The position numbers were made by a program, and so were the translations under genes. The notes under the pieces were generated by a model, which was not told the DNA's origin, did not search any database, and saw nothing but the letters and a program-made list of their open reading frames with translations. This document shows, in pieces, positions 32,157-40,892 of a stretch of DNA of 40,892 nucleotides (within the stretch, counting starts at the first letter, position 1; each line of letters opens with the position of its first letter). The DNA is from Deltaproteobacteria bacterium HGW-Deltaproteobacteria-4 (GTDB lineage Bacteria > Desulfobacterota > Desulfuromonadia > Desulfuromonadales > UBA2197), in contig PHAV01000022.1 of assembly GCA_002841765.1 (NCBI GenBank), positions 1-40,892 of the forward strand, read 5' to 3'.

Positions 32157-32336
32157 CTATTCTTCGACAACAACCATATGGGCGACCTTGCGAATCATCC
32201 CGCGAATTTCCGGGGTATCCTGCAGGAATACACTTTGATGCATCCTAGTCAAGCCCAAGCCTTTAAGGACCTTGGTAAAATACGCGTTACGGGCAATACC
32301 GCTCTTCGTTTTGGTTACCTTTAATTGTCCAGCCAT
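32157..32336 (-). CDS. rpmD: 50S ribosomal protein L30
   Basis: 59 residues beginning MAGQLKVTKTKSGI and containing LGLTRMHQSV. The ATG at 32334-32336 is one base after the rpsE stop; a longer open frame reaches back into rpsE and is rejected. The length equals the standard bacterial L30. Confidence 0.96.
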   Translation of the reverse strand: MAGQLKVTKTKSGIARNAYFTKVLKGLGLTRMHQSVFLQDTPEIRGMIRKVAHMVVVEE

Positions 32337-32337
32337 T

Positions 32338-32853
32338 TTACTCCCCCTGACCCGCAGCTTCAGGATTTTGTCCACCAAGACCGCGCATTGCCATAATCTG
32401 CTCAGCACTCTTGAGCTGACTGAGGGCGTTAACTGTAGCCTTGACGACATTGTGTGGATTATTCGAGCCGATACACTTAGATAGAATATCGCCAACGCCT
32501 GTCACTTCAAGGACGGCACGTGCAGCACCACCAGCTATGACCCCTGTACCAGCCGAAGCAGGCTTCAGTAGGACCTTACCAGCGCCGAATTTGCCGAGCA
32601 CTTCAAAAGGAATTGATCTATCCTTTAAAGGGACTTTGATCAAATTCTTTTTCGCCTGCTCTACACCCTTACGGATGGCCTCAGGCACCTCTTTCGCTTT
32701 ACCAAGGCCATAGCCGATAATCCCTTGTCCGTCGCCAACAACGACAAGAGCAGAGAAACTAAACCGGCGTCCACCTTTCACAACTTTAGCACAGCGGTTA
32801 ATGTGTATGACCTTATCGGTCAGATTCAACTCATTGGGATCGATGCGATGCAA
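32338..32853 (-). CDS. rpsE: 30S ribosomal protein S5
   Basis: Decoding-fidelity protein. 171 residues with the double-stranded-RNA-binding-like N domain ([20 protein letters not shown]) and the C-terminal [15 protein letters not shown] and [12 protein letters not shown]. 13 bases after rplR. Confidence 0.98.
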   Translation of the reverse strand: MHRIDPNELNLTDKVIHINRCAKVVKGGRRFSFSALVVVGDGQGIIGYGLGKAKEVPEAIRKGVEQAKKNLIKVPLKDRSIPFEVLGKFGAGKVLLKPASAGTGVIAGGAARAVLEVTGVGDILSKCIGSNNPHNVVKATVNALSQLKSAEQIMAMRGLGGQNPEAAGQGE

Positions 32854-32866
32854 AACAATCCTCCTT

Positions 32867-33235
32867 CTAAAAAATCAACCCGGCTTCACGCGCCGCGTCC
32901 GCTAGCGCCTTCACACGGCCGTGATAGAGAAAACCATTCCGGTCAAAAACAACCTTGCTGATGTTTTTCTCAAGTGCTTTTTTGGCAATAGCCGTTCCGA
33001 CCGCTTTGGCCGACTCGACATTCCCGGTGCAATCACACTCCGCGGCCACTTCTTTGTTGACCGTGGAGACAGCAGCCAGGGTACGCCCGGTAGTGTCCTC
33101 AATGATCTGTGCATAGATATGCTTGGCACTGCGAAAGACCGAGAGACGGGGGCGTTCAGGAGAACCCTGGACGACGCGCCGTACACGTATCTTTCTTTTC
33201 AGCCGAGCATTACGCCTTTCACATGCGACGTTCAC
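32867..33235 (-). CDS. rplR: 50S ribosomal protein L18
   Basis: 5S rRNA-binding protein. About 122 residues with [20 protein letters not shown] and a C-terminal [22 protein letters not shown]. The frame also offers an ATG at 33239-33241, but GAGGAGA lies directly against it; the GTG at 33233-33235 is 6-7 bases after that Shine-Dalgarno and is the better start. The difference is two residues. Confidence 0.94.
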   Translation of the reverse strand: MNVACERRNARLKRKIRVRRVVQGSPERPRLSVFRSAKHIYAQIIEDTTGRTLAAVSTVNKEVAAECDCTGNVESAKAVGTAIAKKALEKNISKVVFDRNGFLYHGRVKALADAAREAGLIF

Positions 33236-33262
33236 TGTCATTCTCCTCGCACGAAATTTTAA

Positions 33263-33802
33263 TTATTTCTTACCGGTTTTGCCGGCTTTGCGGATAATCC
33301 GCTCTTCTGCATATTTAATCCCTTTGCCCTTGTAAGGCTCAGGACTACGAAATGAACGTATTTTTGCGGCAACAGCTCCTACGAGCTCTTTATCAATCCC
33401 TTTAAGGGTGATCTTCGTCTGCTTTTCTACTTCAGCAGAAACACCATCCGGCAGAACGTAGTCAATCGGATGGGAAAATCCAAGAAGAAGGTTGAGGGTT
33501 GTACCTCTTACATCTGCACGATAACCGACGCCATTAATATCGAGTACTCTGGCGAAGCCTTTAGTTACACCTTCAACCATGTTAGCGATCAAAGTTCGTG
33601 TCAGACCGTGCAACGCCGCTGTATTATCAGACTGAGGATCCTGATCGACAATAACTCGATCAGCCTCAACTGTAATCAGAACACCGGCAGAAAGTTCACG
33701 GGTAAGAGTGCCACCTGGCCCCTGCACTTTCATGGTTGTCCCACTAAGCGAAACCTTGACACCGGCAGGGATAATTACGGGTTTTTTACCGATTCGTGAC
33801 AT
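33263..33802 (-). CDS. rplF: 50S ribosomal protein L6
   Basis: 179 residues from the ATG at 33800-33802 ([17 protein letters not shown]), with AAGGAGAG upstream. Two L6 repeats and the C-terminal [11 protein letters not shown] signature. The open frame extends upstream into rpsH but without a ribosome-binding site. Confidence 0.97.
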   Translation of the reverse strand: MSRIGKKPVIIPAGVKVSLSGTTMKVQGPGGTLTRELSAGVLITVEADRVIVDQDPQSDNTAALHGLTRTLIANMVEGVTKGFARVLDINGVGYRADVRGTTLNLLLGFSHPIDYVLPDGVSAEVEKQTKITLKGIDKELVGAVAAKIRSFRSPEPYKGKGIKYAEERIIRKAGKTGKK

Positions 33803-33827
33803 AACTACATCTCTCCTTACCGTACTC

Positions 33828-34226
33828 TTACCAGATTGTGCAGAGCACTTCGCCGCCCACCTGAGCCTCACGGGCAGCCGTATCATCGAGAACGCCTCTT
33901 GAGGTTGAGATGATTGCGCAACCGAGACCACTCTTGACCTTAGGTATCTCATCCTTGCCGACGTATACACGACGCCCAGGGGTCGAAACTCGTTTGATCT
34001 CGTGAATGACGGGCAGATTCAGCTCATCAAATTTCAGGTAGATACGCAAGACCCCCTGCTTGTCATCGCTGACGGTCTTATAGTTTTTAATGTAGCCAAG
34101 GTTCTTAAGAACTTCAGCTATCGCCACCTTCAAATTAGATGAAGGGATATCTAATTTCTGGTGCCGGGCAAGACCCGCATTTCGAATGCGGGTTAACAGG
34201 TCGGCGATGGGATCGGTCATTGCCAT
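33828..34226 (-). CDS. rpsH: 30S ribosomal protein S8
   Basis: Primary 16S rRNA-binding protein; in E. coli it also represses the spc operon. 132 residues with [13 protein letters not shown] at the start and [20 protein letters not shown] near the end. Confidence 0.98.
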   Translation of the reverse strand: MAMTDPIADLLTRIRNAGLARHQKLDIPSSNLKVAIAEVLKNLGYIKNYKTVSDDKQGVLRIYLKFDELNLPVIHEIKRVSTPGRRVYVGKDEIPKVKSGLGCAIISTSRGVLDDTAAREAQVGGEVLCTIW

Positions 34227-34248
34227 GGGATAAAACTCTCCTTATTCC

Positions 34249-34434
34249 TTACCAGCTGGACTTGATCACGCCGGGTAATTTACCGACGGACGCCAACTTG
34301 CGCAGACAGATACGACACATGTCGAATTTGCGGTAGTAGGCGCGCGGCCGACCGCACAGCGGGCAGCGGTTGTAGTTCTGAACCGCAAATTTCTTGGGGC
34401 GTGCGGCCTTGATCATCATCGATTTCTTTGCCAC
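34249..34434 (-). CDS. rpsN: 30S ribosomal protein S14, zinc-binding type
   Basis: The short (61-residue) type Z form. C24-x2-C27 and C40-x2-C43 bind zinc, and [20 protein letters not shown] is the family signature. Positioned between rplE and rpsH. Confidence 0.98.
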   Translation of the reverse strand: MAKKSMMIKAARPKKFAVQNYNRCPLCGRPRAYYRKFDMCRICLRKLASVGKLPGVIKSSW

Positions 34435-34451
34435 GTTTTCCTCCGCTGTAC

Positions 34452-34991
34452 TTACTTGCGAAACGGCATGCCCATCGCCGCCAACAGGGCACGGCCCTGT
34501 TCGTCAGTTCGAGCAGTCGTCACAATGGTAACATTCAGGCCCTTGACTTTGTCGACTTTATCGACCTCTATCTCGGGAAAAATCAACTGCTCCCTGACAC
34601 CCAGGGTGTAGTTGCCGCGTCCGTCAAAAGCCTTCGAAGAGACACCTCGAAAGTCACGAACACGCGGAAGACTAATATTGATCAAACGATCAAGGAATTC
34701 ATAAGCACGGTCACGCCGTAAGGTTACCATGCAACCGATAGGCATTCCTTCGCGCAACTTGAATGCTGCAATCGACTTCTTCGCTTTGGTGACGACCGCC
34801 TTTTGGCCAGTGATCTTGCCTAGCTCTTCGACTGCTGCCTCAAGAATTTTGATATTCTGTATGGCGTCACCGAGGCCCATATTGATGACGACCTTCTCGA
34901 CACGAGGAACATCCATTTTATTCTTGAGCCCAAGCTCTGTAAGAAGCTTGGGTGCCAGTTCAGACTGGTAAATATCTTTCAGCCTTGCCAT
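34452..34991 (-). CDS. rplE: 50S ribosomal protein L5
   Basis: 5S rRNA-binding protein. 179 residues from the ATG at 34989-34991 ([17 protein letters not shown]), containing [14 protein letters not shown] and [21 protein letters not shown] longer frame enters rplX and is not used. Confidence 0.97.
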   Translation of the reverse strand: MARLKDIYQSELAPKLLTELGLKNKMDVPRVEKVVINMGLGDAIQNIKILEAAVEELGKITGQKAVVTKAKKSIAAFKLREGMPIGCMVTLRRDRAYEFLDRLINISLPRVRDFRGVSSKAFDGRGNYTLGVREQLIFPEIEVDKVDKVKGLNVTIVTTARTDEQGRALLAAMGMPFRK

Positions 34992-35005
34992 GGAATCATC
35001 CTCCG

Positions 35006-35335
35006 TTACTTGTCGAGAAGTTCGTTGCACTTCTTGCAAAAACGAGCCTTGGTTCCGTCGGTAAGAATACGCGCTCCGGTCCTTGTCGGTTTGTTGCAGG
35101 AACCACACACAATCATCACATTCGATGCATCCAGAGCGGCTTCCCGCTCAAAGATACCTCCATCCGTTTTTCCACGGGTAGGACGCTTGTGACGCTTGAT
35201 CATATTAAGATTTTCAACGGTGAGTCGGCCTTTTGAAGGAAAAACCTGCAAAACCTTGCCTGACTTCCCCTTTTCTTTGCCAGCGATCACCATTACGGTA
35301 TCACTCTTTTTTACATGCAGCCACTTTGCCGCCAT
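35006..35335 (-). CDS. rplX: 50S ribosomal protein L24
   Basis: Assembly-initiator protein near the 50S exit tunnel. 109 residues with a KOW motif ([20 protein letters not shown]) and two CxxC-like pairs in the C-terminal extension (CGSCNKP, CKKCNE), which could hold a metal ion. Confidence 0.97.
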   Translation of the reverse strand: MAAKWLHVKKSDTVMVIAGKEKGKSGKVLQVFPSKGRLTVENLNMIKRHKRPTRGKTDGGIFEREAALDASNVMIVCGSCNKPTRTGARILTDGTKARFCKKCNELLDK

Positions 35336-35350
35336 TGTCTTATCTCCACA

Positions 35351-35719
35351 TCAAAGAACTTCGGGAGCCAGGGACACGATCTTCATAAAACGCTTTGCAC
35401 GGAGTTCGCGCGCCACAGGGCCGAAGATACGGGTTCCAATCGGATCGCCAGCAGCATTTACAACCACTGCCGAGTTATTATCGAATCTAATATGCGAGCC
35501 ATCGGGACGACCAACTTCTTTGGCCGTTCTGACGATAACTGCACGCACGACATCGCCTTTTTTTACCTTCGATGCAGGAATCGATTCCTTTACCGAGCAG
35601 ATAATAATGTCACCGATACCCGCATATTTACGCTTCGATCCGCCGAGCACCTTGATGCAGCAGAGCTTGCGCGCGCCGGAATTATCAGCTACATCCAGTG
35701 TCGTCTGCATCTGGATCAT
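35351..35719 (-). CDS. rplN: 50S ribosomal protein L14
   Basis: 122 residues with [20 protein letters not shown] and [13 protein letters not shown], the usual bacterial L14 sequence. 14 bases after rpsQ. Confidence 0.98.
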   Translation of the reverse strand: MIQMQTTLDVADNSGARKLCCIKVLGGSKRKYAGIGDIIICSVKESIPASKVKKGDVVRAVIVRTAKEVGRPDGSHIRFDNNSAVVVNAAGDPIGTRIFGPVARELRAKRFMKIVSLAPEVL

Positions 35720-35733
35720 ACTTCAGATCTCCT

Positions 35734-36000
35734 CTATACGCTGACGTACTTTTCAATAATCTCGCGGACTCGCCACCGCTTGTCACGCGAAAGCGGTCTG
35801 GTCTCCACGATCAGCACCTTATCGCCCACTTTAGACTCATTTAGTTCATCATGGGCTTTAATTTTAACGCGCCGTTTGATGTACTTTTTGTAAATCGGAT
35901 GCGCAACCAACTGGTCAAGCTGCACAACGACAGTCTTTTCCATCTTGTCGCTGACCACGATTCCAATCCGGGTTTTTCTATTCCCGCGTTCGATTGCCAT
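35734..36000 (-). CDS. rpsQ: 30S ribosomal protein S17
   Basis: OB-fold 16S-binding protein. 88 residues with [18 protein letters not shown] and [20 protein letters not shown]. 26 bases after rpmC. Confidence 0.98.
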   Translation of the reverse strand: MAIERGNRKTRIGIVVSDKMEKTVVVQLDQLVAHPIYKKYIKRRVKIKAHDELNESKVGDKVLIVETRPLSRDKRWRVREIIEKYVSV

Positions 36001-36026
36001 GTCCTAATATCCTCGCGAAGACAAAT

Positions 36027-36215
36027 TTATCCCTGCTTTTCTTGCAGGATTGTGTTAACCCGGGCAATATCCCTGCGCACGTCATTAATACGTGACGAAT
36101 TTTCCAGGTGACCGGTATGAAGTTGAAACTTGAGGGTAAAAAGCTCCTGGTTCAAATCGGACGCTTTCTTCTGCAAATCAGTTGCAGAAAGGTTACGGAT
36201 TTCACTAGCCTTCAT
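36027..36215 (-). CDS. rpmC: 50S ribosomal protein L29
   Basis: 62 residues, two helices ([29 protein letters not shown]). The start overlaps the rplP stop by 11 bases, and GAGGAGAT lies in the end of rplP, so translation is coupled. Confidence 0.97.
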   Translation of the reverse strand: MKASEIRNLSATDLQKKASDLNQELFTLKFQLHTGHLENSSRINDVRRDIARVNTILQEKQG

Positions 36216-36630
36216 AACCTATCTCCTCACGAATCACAAACTTGGTTTTGATCGGCAGCTTGTGGGCGGCAAGTCGAAATGCTTCACGGGCAACAGATTC
36301 TTCAACCCCATGCATTTCATACAATATAACACCAGGACGTACAACCGCAGCCCAACTATCTAAAGAACCTTTACCGCTACCCATACGAGTTTCAGCAGGT
36401 TTGCTAGTTAAAGGCTTGTGCGGGAAGACGCGAATCCAGATTTTACCACCACGCTTGACATAGCGGGTCATAGCACGACGTGCTGCCTCGATCTGTCGGG
36501 CCGAAACCCATGCACAATCAAGAGACTGAAGACCGAAATCACCAAAATTCAGTTCAGTTCCGCCTGGCGCAGCACCACGCATACGCCCTTTAAATTGCTT
36601 TCTATGTTTAACCTTTTTCGGCATCAACAT
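36205..36630 (-). CDS. rplP: 50S ribosomal protein L16
   Basis: Binds near the A-site tRNA. 141 residues beginning [16 protein letters not shown], with [20 protein letters not shown] and [19 protein letters not shown] lies 10 bases before the first ATG. Confidence 0.98.
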   Translation of the reverse strand: MLMPKKVKHRKQFKGRMRGAAPGGTELNFGDFGLQSLDCAWVSARQIEAARRAMTRYVKRGGKIWIRVFPHKPLTSKPAETRMGSGKGSLDSWAAVVRPGVILYEMHGVEESVAREAFRLAAHKLPIKTKFVIREEIGYEG

Positions 36631-36654
36631 GACGCTTAAACTCCTTGCGAAAAC

Positions 36655-37290
36655 TTATTGCTCGCGAGCGAGGATCTCACCTTTAAAGATAAGAACCTTG
36701 ATTCCGATAATTCCGTAGGTCGTCTTCGCTTCGGCAAAACCGTAATCAATATCTGCACGCAGAGTATGAAGAGGGACACGACCTTCGCGGTACCATTCCG
36801 TACGAGCGATTTCCGCACCACCGAGACGTCCGCTGGAAGTAATCTTGATTCCTTGCGCACCGAATTTGAGTGCCTGCGTCACACTTTTTTTCATTGCCCG
36901 TCGGAAAGCTACTCGACGTTCAAGTTGAAGAGCTACGCTTTCAGCGACGAGTTGAGCATCAATTTCAGGCTTGCGCACTTCCTGAATGTTCAAGAAAATT
37001 TCTTTATCGGTCAGCTTCGAAAGCTCTTTTTTAAGAGATTCAACTTCCGAACCTTTCTTGCCGATGATGATTCCTGGACGCGCCGCAAAGATATTAACCT
37101 TCACTTTATTGGAAGCACGCTCAAGTTCAATCTTAGAAATACCGGCGTGAAACAAGCGCTTCTTCAAATACTCACGCAACTTGATGTCTTCATGCAGCAG
37201 CTTTGCGTAATCGGCTGTCGCGAACCATTTGGAATCCCAGGTTTTTATGACCCCGAGACGGAATCCTATTGGATTGACTTTGTGTCCCAA
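36655..37290 (-). CDS. rpsC: 30S ribosomal protein S3
   Basis: mRNA-entry and helicase-like 30S protein. 211 residues: [13 protein letters not shown], a KH domain ([16 protein letters not shown]) and the C-terminal [20 protein letters not shown]. Confidence 0.98.
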   Translation of the reverse strand: MGHKVNPIGFRLGVIKTWDSKWFATADYAKLLHEDIKLREYLKKRLFHAGISKIELERASNKVKVNIFAARPGIIIGKKGSEVESLKKELSKLTDKEIFLNIQEVRKPEIDAQLVAESVALQLERRVAFRRAMKKSVTQALKFGAQGIKITSSGRLGGAEIARTEWYREGRVPLHTLRADIDYGFAEAKTTYGIIGIKVLIFKGEILAREQ

Positions 37291-37315
37291 ACCATCACCT
37301 CCTCTAAGTGGCTAT

Positions 37316-37648
37316 TTATTTCTCCGCCAGGACCACGAGGATGTGGCTGGTCGGTTTACGAATCTTAGTCGCACGGCCTTGTGCTCTTGGGAGGAAACGC
37401 TTCAAAACTGGTCCCTGATCGACCATAATCTCTTTGATAAAGAGACGATCGAGATCCGAGACACCCTTCTGCTCAGCATTAGCAACTGCTGAAGTCACCA
37501 GCGTCGAGACAATAGCCGCGGCCTTTTGCGGGGAAAACTTTAGAATATTTATGGCCTCTTGAACGGCCTTACCGCGCACCATATCCACAACAAGACGGGT
37601 CTTTTGTGGCGACAGACGGGCATAACTCAGTTTGGCTTTGCTTTCCAT
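37316..37648 (-). CDS. rplV: 50S ribosomal protein L22
   Basis: Lines the exit tunnel; the beta-hairpin can carry macrolide-resistance changes. 110 residues with ARLSPQKTRLVVDMVRGK and KRFLPRAQGRATKIRKPTSH. The hairpin looks normal. Confidence 0.98.
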   Translation of the reverse strand: MESKAKLSYARLSPQKTRLVVDMVRGKAVQEAINILKFSPQKAAAIVSTLVTSAVANAEQKGVSDLDRLFIKEIMVDQGPVLKRFLPRAQGRATKIRKPTSHILVVLAEK

Positions 37649-37674
37649 GGGGCTTCAACTCCTCTGCGGATCTG

Positions 37675-37959
37675 CTATTTCTTTTTGAGCTTGCTCTTTT
37701 TGTCAGCGCCGTGACCATAGAAGGTGCGTGTCGGAGAGAATTCACCGAGTTTATGCCCGACCATATTTTCAGAAACAAAAACCGGCACAAATTTCTTGCC
37801 GTTATGAACAGCAAAAGTATAGCCGACAAACTCCGGCAGGATCGTAGAGCGGCGTGACCAGGTCTTGATGACTTTTTTCTGTACATTGTCATCGTTACCA
37901 GTGATCTTGCGCGACAAACATTCCTGAACGTAAGGGCCTTTTTTAATTGATCTTGCCAC
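37675..37959 (-). CDS. rpsS: 30S ribosomal protein S19
   Basis: Head protein paired with S13. 94 residues with [33 protein letters not shown] and [13 protein letters not shown]. Confidence 0.98.
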   Translation of the reverse strand: MARSIKKGPYVQECLSRKITGNDDNVQKKVIKTWSRRSTILPEFVGYTFAVHNGKKFVPVFVSENMVGHKLGEFSPTRTFYGHGADKKSKLKKK

Positions 37960-37989
37960 TGCCGTCTCCTCTATAAACGAAATTTAACT

Positions 37990-38814
37990 TTACTTAACTC
38001 TACGACGGACAATAAAGCGATCAGTCCGCTTATTGCCGCGAGTTTTATAGCCTTTAGTCGGTATACCCCAAGGAGTAACGGGATTACGTCCACCGGAGCT
38101 CTTACCCTCACCACCACCGTGCGGATGATCCACAGGGTTCATTGCTACGCCGCGGGACTGAGGACGAATTCCGAGCCAGCGGTTACGACCTGCTTTACCT
38201 ATCTTGACATTTTCATGATCAAGATTGCCAACCTGACCGATAGTCGCACAGCAATCTTGCAGTACGAGCCGAACTTCTCCGGAAGGAAGGCGCAATTGAG
38301 CGTACTTTCCATCTTTAGCGGCGATCATTGCATAGGTGCCGGCGCTACGTGCAAGTTGACCACCTTTGCCGACTTTAAGCTCAACATTGTGGACCCAGGT
38401 ACCTTGCGGAATCGTACGAATCGGCATAGCATTGCCTGGCTTTATGTCTGCACCTTCGCTAGCAATGACAACATCGCCTACTGACAGGCCGTGCGGAGCA
38501 ATGATATAACGTTTCTCGCCATCAGCATAACAAAGGAGCGCGATGCGTGACGAACGATTCGGGTCGTACTCAATCGATACAACTTTTGCTGGAATTTCTT
38601 TCTTGTCACGACGGAAATCGATCAGACGATATCTCCGTTTATGACCGCCACCCATATGTCGACTGGTAATACGACCAGCATTATTACGACCTGTGCTGCG
38701 CTTCAGCGCAACAACCAAACTTTTCTCGGGAGTCGTTTTGGTTATTTCGTCAAAAGCTGCTGTAGTCATATGACGACGACCGGGAGAGGTCGGCTTGAAT
38801 TTTTTTATCGCCAT
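37990..38814 (-). CDS. rplB: 50S ribosomal protein L2
   Basis: Needed for peptidyl-transferase activity and subunit joining. 274 residues with [20 protein letters not shown] and [20 protein letters not shown]; the His in this loop is the functionally critical one. Confidence 0.98.
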   Translation of the reverse strand: MAIKKFKPTSPGRRHMTTAAFDEITKTTPEKSLVVALKRSTGRNNAGRITSRHMGGGHKRRYRLIDFRRDKKEIPAKVVSIEYDPNRSSRIALLCYADGEKRYIIAPHGLSVGDVVIASEGADIKPGNAMPIRTIPQGTWVHNVELKVGKGGQLARSAGTYAMIAAKDGKYAQLRLPSGEVRLVLQDCCATIGQVGNLDHENVKIGKAGRNRWLGIRPQSRGVAMNPVDHPHGGGEGKSSGGRNPVTPWGIPTKGYKTRGNKRTDRFIVRRRVK

Positions 38815-38850
38815 TCTCGTTACTCCGTCTTCGCTTTATACCGGTATCGT

Positions 38851-39138
38851 CTAGACGCCGAAGAAATCAATTTTGCTTCCCTCAGTGAGGGTCACATAAG
38901 CCTTCTTATAATTAGAACGCTTGCCAAAGTTACGTCCGAAACGTTTCTGCTTTCCGGCGATAACGACTGTATTTACCTTGTCGACCTTGACATCAAAAGC
39001 TTTTTCAACAGCTTGTTTGATCTCAATCTTATTCGCGTCACGATTCACTTCAAAGACAACTACACGGCCTTTTTCCTGTAAATCACTAGCTTTTTCGGTG
39101 ATCAAAGGACGCTGTATAATTTGGTGGAGAGGTTTCAT
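38851..39138 (-). CDS. rplW: 50S ribosomal protein L23
   Basis: Docking site for trigger factor and SRP at the tunnel exit. 95 residues with IIQRPLITEKASDL and the loop RFGRNFGKRSNYKKAYVTL. Its ATG shares one base with the rplD stop (TGATG), so the pair is translationally coupled. Confidence 0.98.
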   Translation of the reverse strand: MKPLHQIIQRPLITEKASDLQEKGRVVVFEVNRDANKIEIKQAVEKAFDVKVDKVNTVVIAGKQKRFGRNFGKRSNYKKAYVTLTEGSKIDFFGV

Positions 39139-39758
39139 CAGACTAACGCTCCTTCCAGATGAGCAACAGCATCTTCAGTAAGAAGCAATGTCCGGTACTT
39201 CATAACATCATAGACATTGACTCCATCTGCGCGCAGCACCTTAACATGAGGGAGATTTTTGGCAGAGAGTTCGAGTTTCTGGTTCTCACCGGCAAAAACG
39301 ACCAGCACATTTTCGTTAGCAAAACGACTCAAGAAATCAGAACAAGCCTTTGTACTGATTTTTTCGAGTTCAATTGCATTGAGAACGGCCAATTTATCCC
39401 CTTTAAATCGTGCAGAAAGAGCGCACCGCAATGCGGCCTTCTTCACCTTACGATTAAGCTTGAAGCTGTAATCACGAGGAGTAGGACCAAAAACTGTGCC
39501 GCCGCCCACATAGTGAGGAGCGCGGATACAGCCTTGACGTGCACCGCCTGTCCCCTTCTGCTTGAAGGGTTTGCGGCCACCGCCTCGGACTTCAGAACGT
39601 CCTTTAGTGTCAGCAGTTCCCTGACGACGCGCCGCTAATTGATAGCGAACCATATCGTGGATCAGGTAACCTTTTACATCGGTATTGAAGACATCATCAG
39701 CGAGTTCACGCTCACCGACTTGTTGTCTGTTTATGTCATAAACTGCAATTTTTGCCAT
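39138..39758 (-). CDS. rplD: 50S ribosomal protein L4
   Basis: Exit-tunnel protein and, in E. coli, repressor of the S10 operon. 206 residues with the extended tunnel loop [32 protein letters not shown] and a normal C-terminus. I could not identify an L4-binding leader because the operon start is beyond the window. Confidence 0.98.
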   Translation of the reverse strand: MAKIAVYDINRQQVGERELADDVFNTDVKGYLIHDMVRYQLAARRQGTADTKGRSEVRGGGRKPFKQKGTGGARQGCIRAPHYVGGGTVFGPTPRDYSFKLNRKVKKAALRCALSARFKGDKLAVLNAIELEKISTKACSDFLSRFANENVLVVFAGENQKLELSAKNLPHVKVLRADGVNVYDVMKYRTLLLTEDAVAHLEGALV

Positions 39759-39793
39759 GCTTCGTCTCCAAACCCCACAATAGGCCAGGGTGT

Positions 39794-40435
39794 CTATTTC
39801 TTCTTGACCTTGATCCCTTTGCTGATCGTTACCAAGCCATTCTTCGGACCTGGAATTGCCCCCTTGACAAGAATAAGATTCTTCTCAGGACGAATTTCAA
39901 TAATCTGAAGATTTTGCGTCGTAACACGCACATTGCCCATTTGACCAGCCATCTTTTTCCCTTTAAAAACCCGGGAAGGCCAAGCACTGGCACCAATACC
40001 ACCGGCATGGCGATGAAACATTGAGCCATGAGTAGCACGACCGCCAGAGAAGTTCCAGCGCTTGATTACACCCTGAAAGCCTTTACCTTTACTTGTTCCA
40101 GTGACGTCAATAACATCACCGGCAGCAAAGATTGACTCACAAGAAATCGTTGAACCGACTGTAATCTCATCGCTATTGTCAACGCGAAGTTCGCGCAGAT
40201 ACTGAAAGGCGCCTTGACCTGCTTTGCGGAAATGCCCCATTTCAGGTTTGTTGACGCGCTGATTCTTCTTCGCGCCAAAACCGACCTGAATCGCAGAATA
40301 ACCATCGGTCTCTACGGTCTTTTTCTGCAAAACAACACATGGTCCGGCTTCTACAACCGTCACCGGAATACGGCGACCGTCCGTCATAAAGACCTGTGTC
40401 ATTCCCAGTTTTTTACCCAGAATTCCTTTTATCAT
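39794..40435 (-). CDS. rplC: 50S ribosomal protein L3
   Basis: Assembly initiator near the peptidyl-transferase centre. 213 residues from the ATG at 40433-40435 ([16 protein letters not shown]), with AAGGGTAG upstream, and the central [18 protein letters not shown] loop. A longer open frame overlaps rpsJ and is rejected. Confidence 0.97.
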   Translation of the reverse strand: MIKGILGKKLGMTQVFMTDGRRIPVTVVEAGPCVVLQKKTVETDGYSAIQVGFGAKKNQRVNKPEMGHFRKAGQGAFQYLRELRVDNSDEITVGSTISCESIFAAGDVIDVTGTSKGKGFQGVIKRWNFSGGRATHGSMFHRHAGGIGASAWPSRVFKGKKMAGQMGNVRVTTQNLQIIEIRPEKNLILVKGAIPGPKNGLVTISKGIKVKKK

Positions 40436-40469
40436 TGTGCTACCCTTAAGCGAATTGTCGCATTGGTCT

Positions 40470-40778
40470 CTAGAGTTTAATTTCGACATCAACCCCGGCC
40501 GACAGGTCGAGTTTCATCAGTGCATCGACTGTCTGCTGCGTTGGTTCCAAGATGTCTAGCAAACGCTTATGCGTGCGCATTTCAAATTGCTCACGACTGG
40601 TCTTATCTACATGCGGCCCACGTACGACGCAATATTTATTAATAATGGTCGGTAACGGAATTGGTCCCGCAACCCGAGCGCCTGTCCGCTTTGCCGTATC
40701 GACAATTTCGCTGACCGACAAGTCGAGCAACTTATGATCATATGCTTTTAATCTGATGCGTATTTTCTGACTCGACAT
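40470..40778 (-). CDS. rpsJ: 30S ribosomal protein S10
   Basis: 30S head protein, also NusE of the antitermination complex. 102 residues from the ATG at 40776-40778 ([19 protein letters not shown]), with [20 protein letters not shown]. Five upstream in-frame residues are not used. It follows tuf by 15 bases. Confidence 0.97.
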   Translation of the reverse strand: MSSQKIRIRLKAYDHKLLDLSVSEIVDTAKRTGARVAGPIPLPTIINKYCVVRGPHVDKTSREQFEMRTHKRLLDILEPTQQTVDALMKLDLSAGVDVEIKL

Positions 40779-40793
40779 GACTCTTGTCCTCAA

Positions 40794-40892
40794 TTACTCG
40801 ATAATTTCGGCAACGACACCCGCGCCGACAGTGCGACCACCTTCGCGAATGGCGAAGCGCAGTTCTTTGTCCATCGCAATCGGGGTGATCAG
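40794..40892 (-). CDS. tuf: elongation factor Tu, C-terminal end (partial)
   Basis: The last 32 residues and TAA of EF-Tu, ending [22 protein letters not shown], the domain III C-terminus. The gene is cut by the right edge of the window. Its place just before rpsJ matches the str-S10 junction of many Proteobacteria. Confidence 0.96.
   Translation of the reverse strand: MITPIAMDKELRFAIREGGRTVGAGVVAEIIE

Overview
The window looks like chromosomal DNA of a Desulfuromonadales-type bacterium (Geobacter, Desulfuromonas and relatives). Three things point there: a triheme periplasmic cytochrome c7 of the PpcA family at 17467-17742, the long smc-ftsY-zapB-zapA-6S RNA-fau-rny-ymdB-tyrS arrangement leading into an rRNA operon, and a ClpS/ClpA/Aat cluster beside Gram-negative envelope genes (Pal). 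No phage, insertion sequence, CRISPR array or defence system is visible. Nearly all of the window is vertical, housekeeping DNA.

Layout. (1) 1-180, minus strand: a strong promoter and a boxA-like leader, apparently of an rRNA operon whose 16S gene lies beyond the left edge. (2) 181-10334, minus: one long cell-division and RNA-metabolism operon, read in the order smc, roadblock/LC7 protein, small membrane protein, ftsY, zapB, zapA, 6S RNA, fau, rny, ymdB, tyrS. (3) 10618-11627, plus: an unknown membrane-anchored protein and a Pal-like lipoprotein, with a strong terminator. An initiator tRNA with its own promoter and terminator follows on the minus strand. (4) 12259-18668: an accessory-like stretch with a catalytically degenerate alpha/beta-hydrolase behind a sigma-54-like promoter, a large NAD-type glutamate dehydrogenase, a membrane-spanning HTH protein with an EF-hand, a divergent cytochrome c7, thiol peroxidase and rpsU. 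(5) 18784-25796: a THUMP RNA methyltransferase, a PilZ protein with a decayed N-terminus, an N-degron pathway cluster (clpS, clpA, aat), a NifU-type Fe-S scaffold and a MidA-family methyltransferase. (6) 25824-40892, minus: the S10-spc-alpha ribosomal protein super-operon from tuf (partial) to rplQ, ending in a clear terminator.

How the genes work together. The right 15 kb builds ribosomes, RNA polymerase alpha and the SecY channel. The left 10 kb handles chromosome organisation (Smc), membrane targeting (FtsY), Z-ring control (ZapA/ZapB), mRNA decay (RNase Y) and growth-phase control of RNA polymerase (6S RNA). The middle region holds physiology: amino-acid oxidation (GDH), electron transfer (c7), peroxide defence (Tpx) and c-di-GMP response (PilZ).

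I do not see a wholly new system. The best leads are the transmembrane HTH/EF-hand regulator with nearby palindromes at the c7 promoter, the PilZ gene with a broken N-terminal extension, the inactive-looking hydrolase behind a sigma-54-like promoter, and a G9 tract inside a possible promoter spacer upstream of zapB. Starts were revised where the ribosome-binding site decided them: rny and rpsU use TTG, and rplR probably uses GTG.
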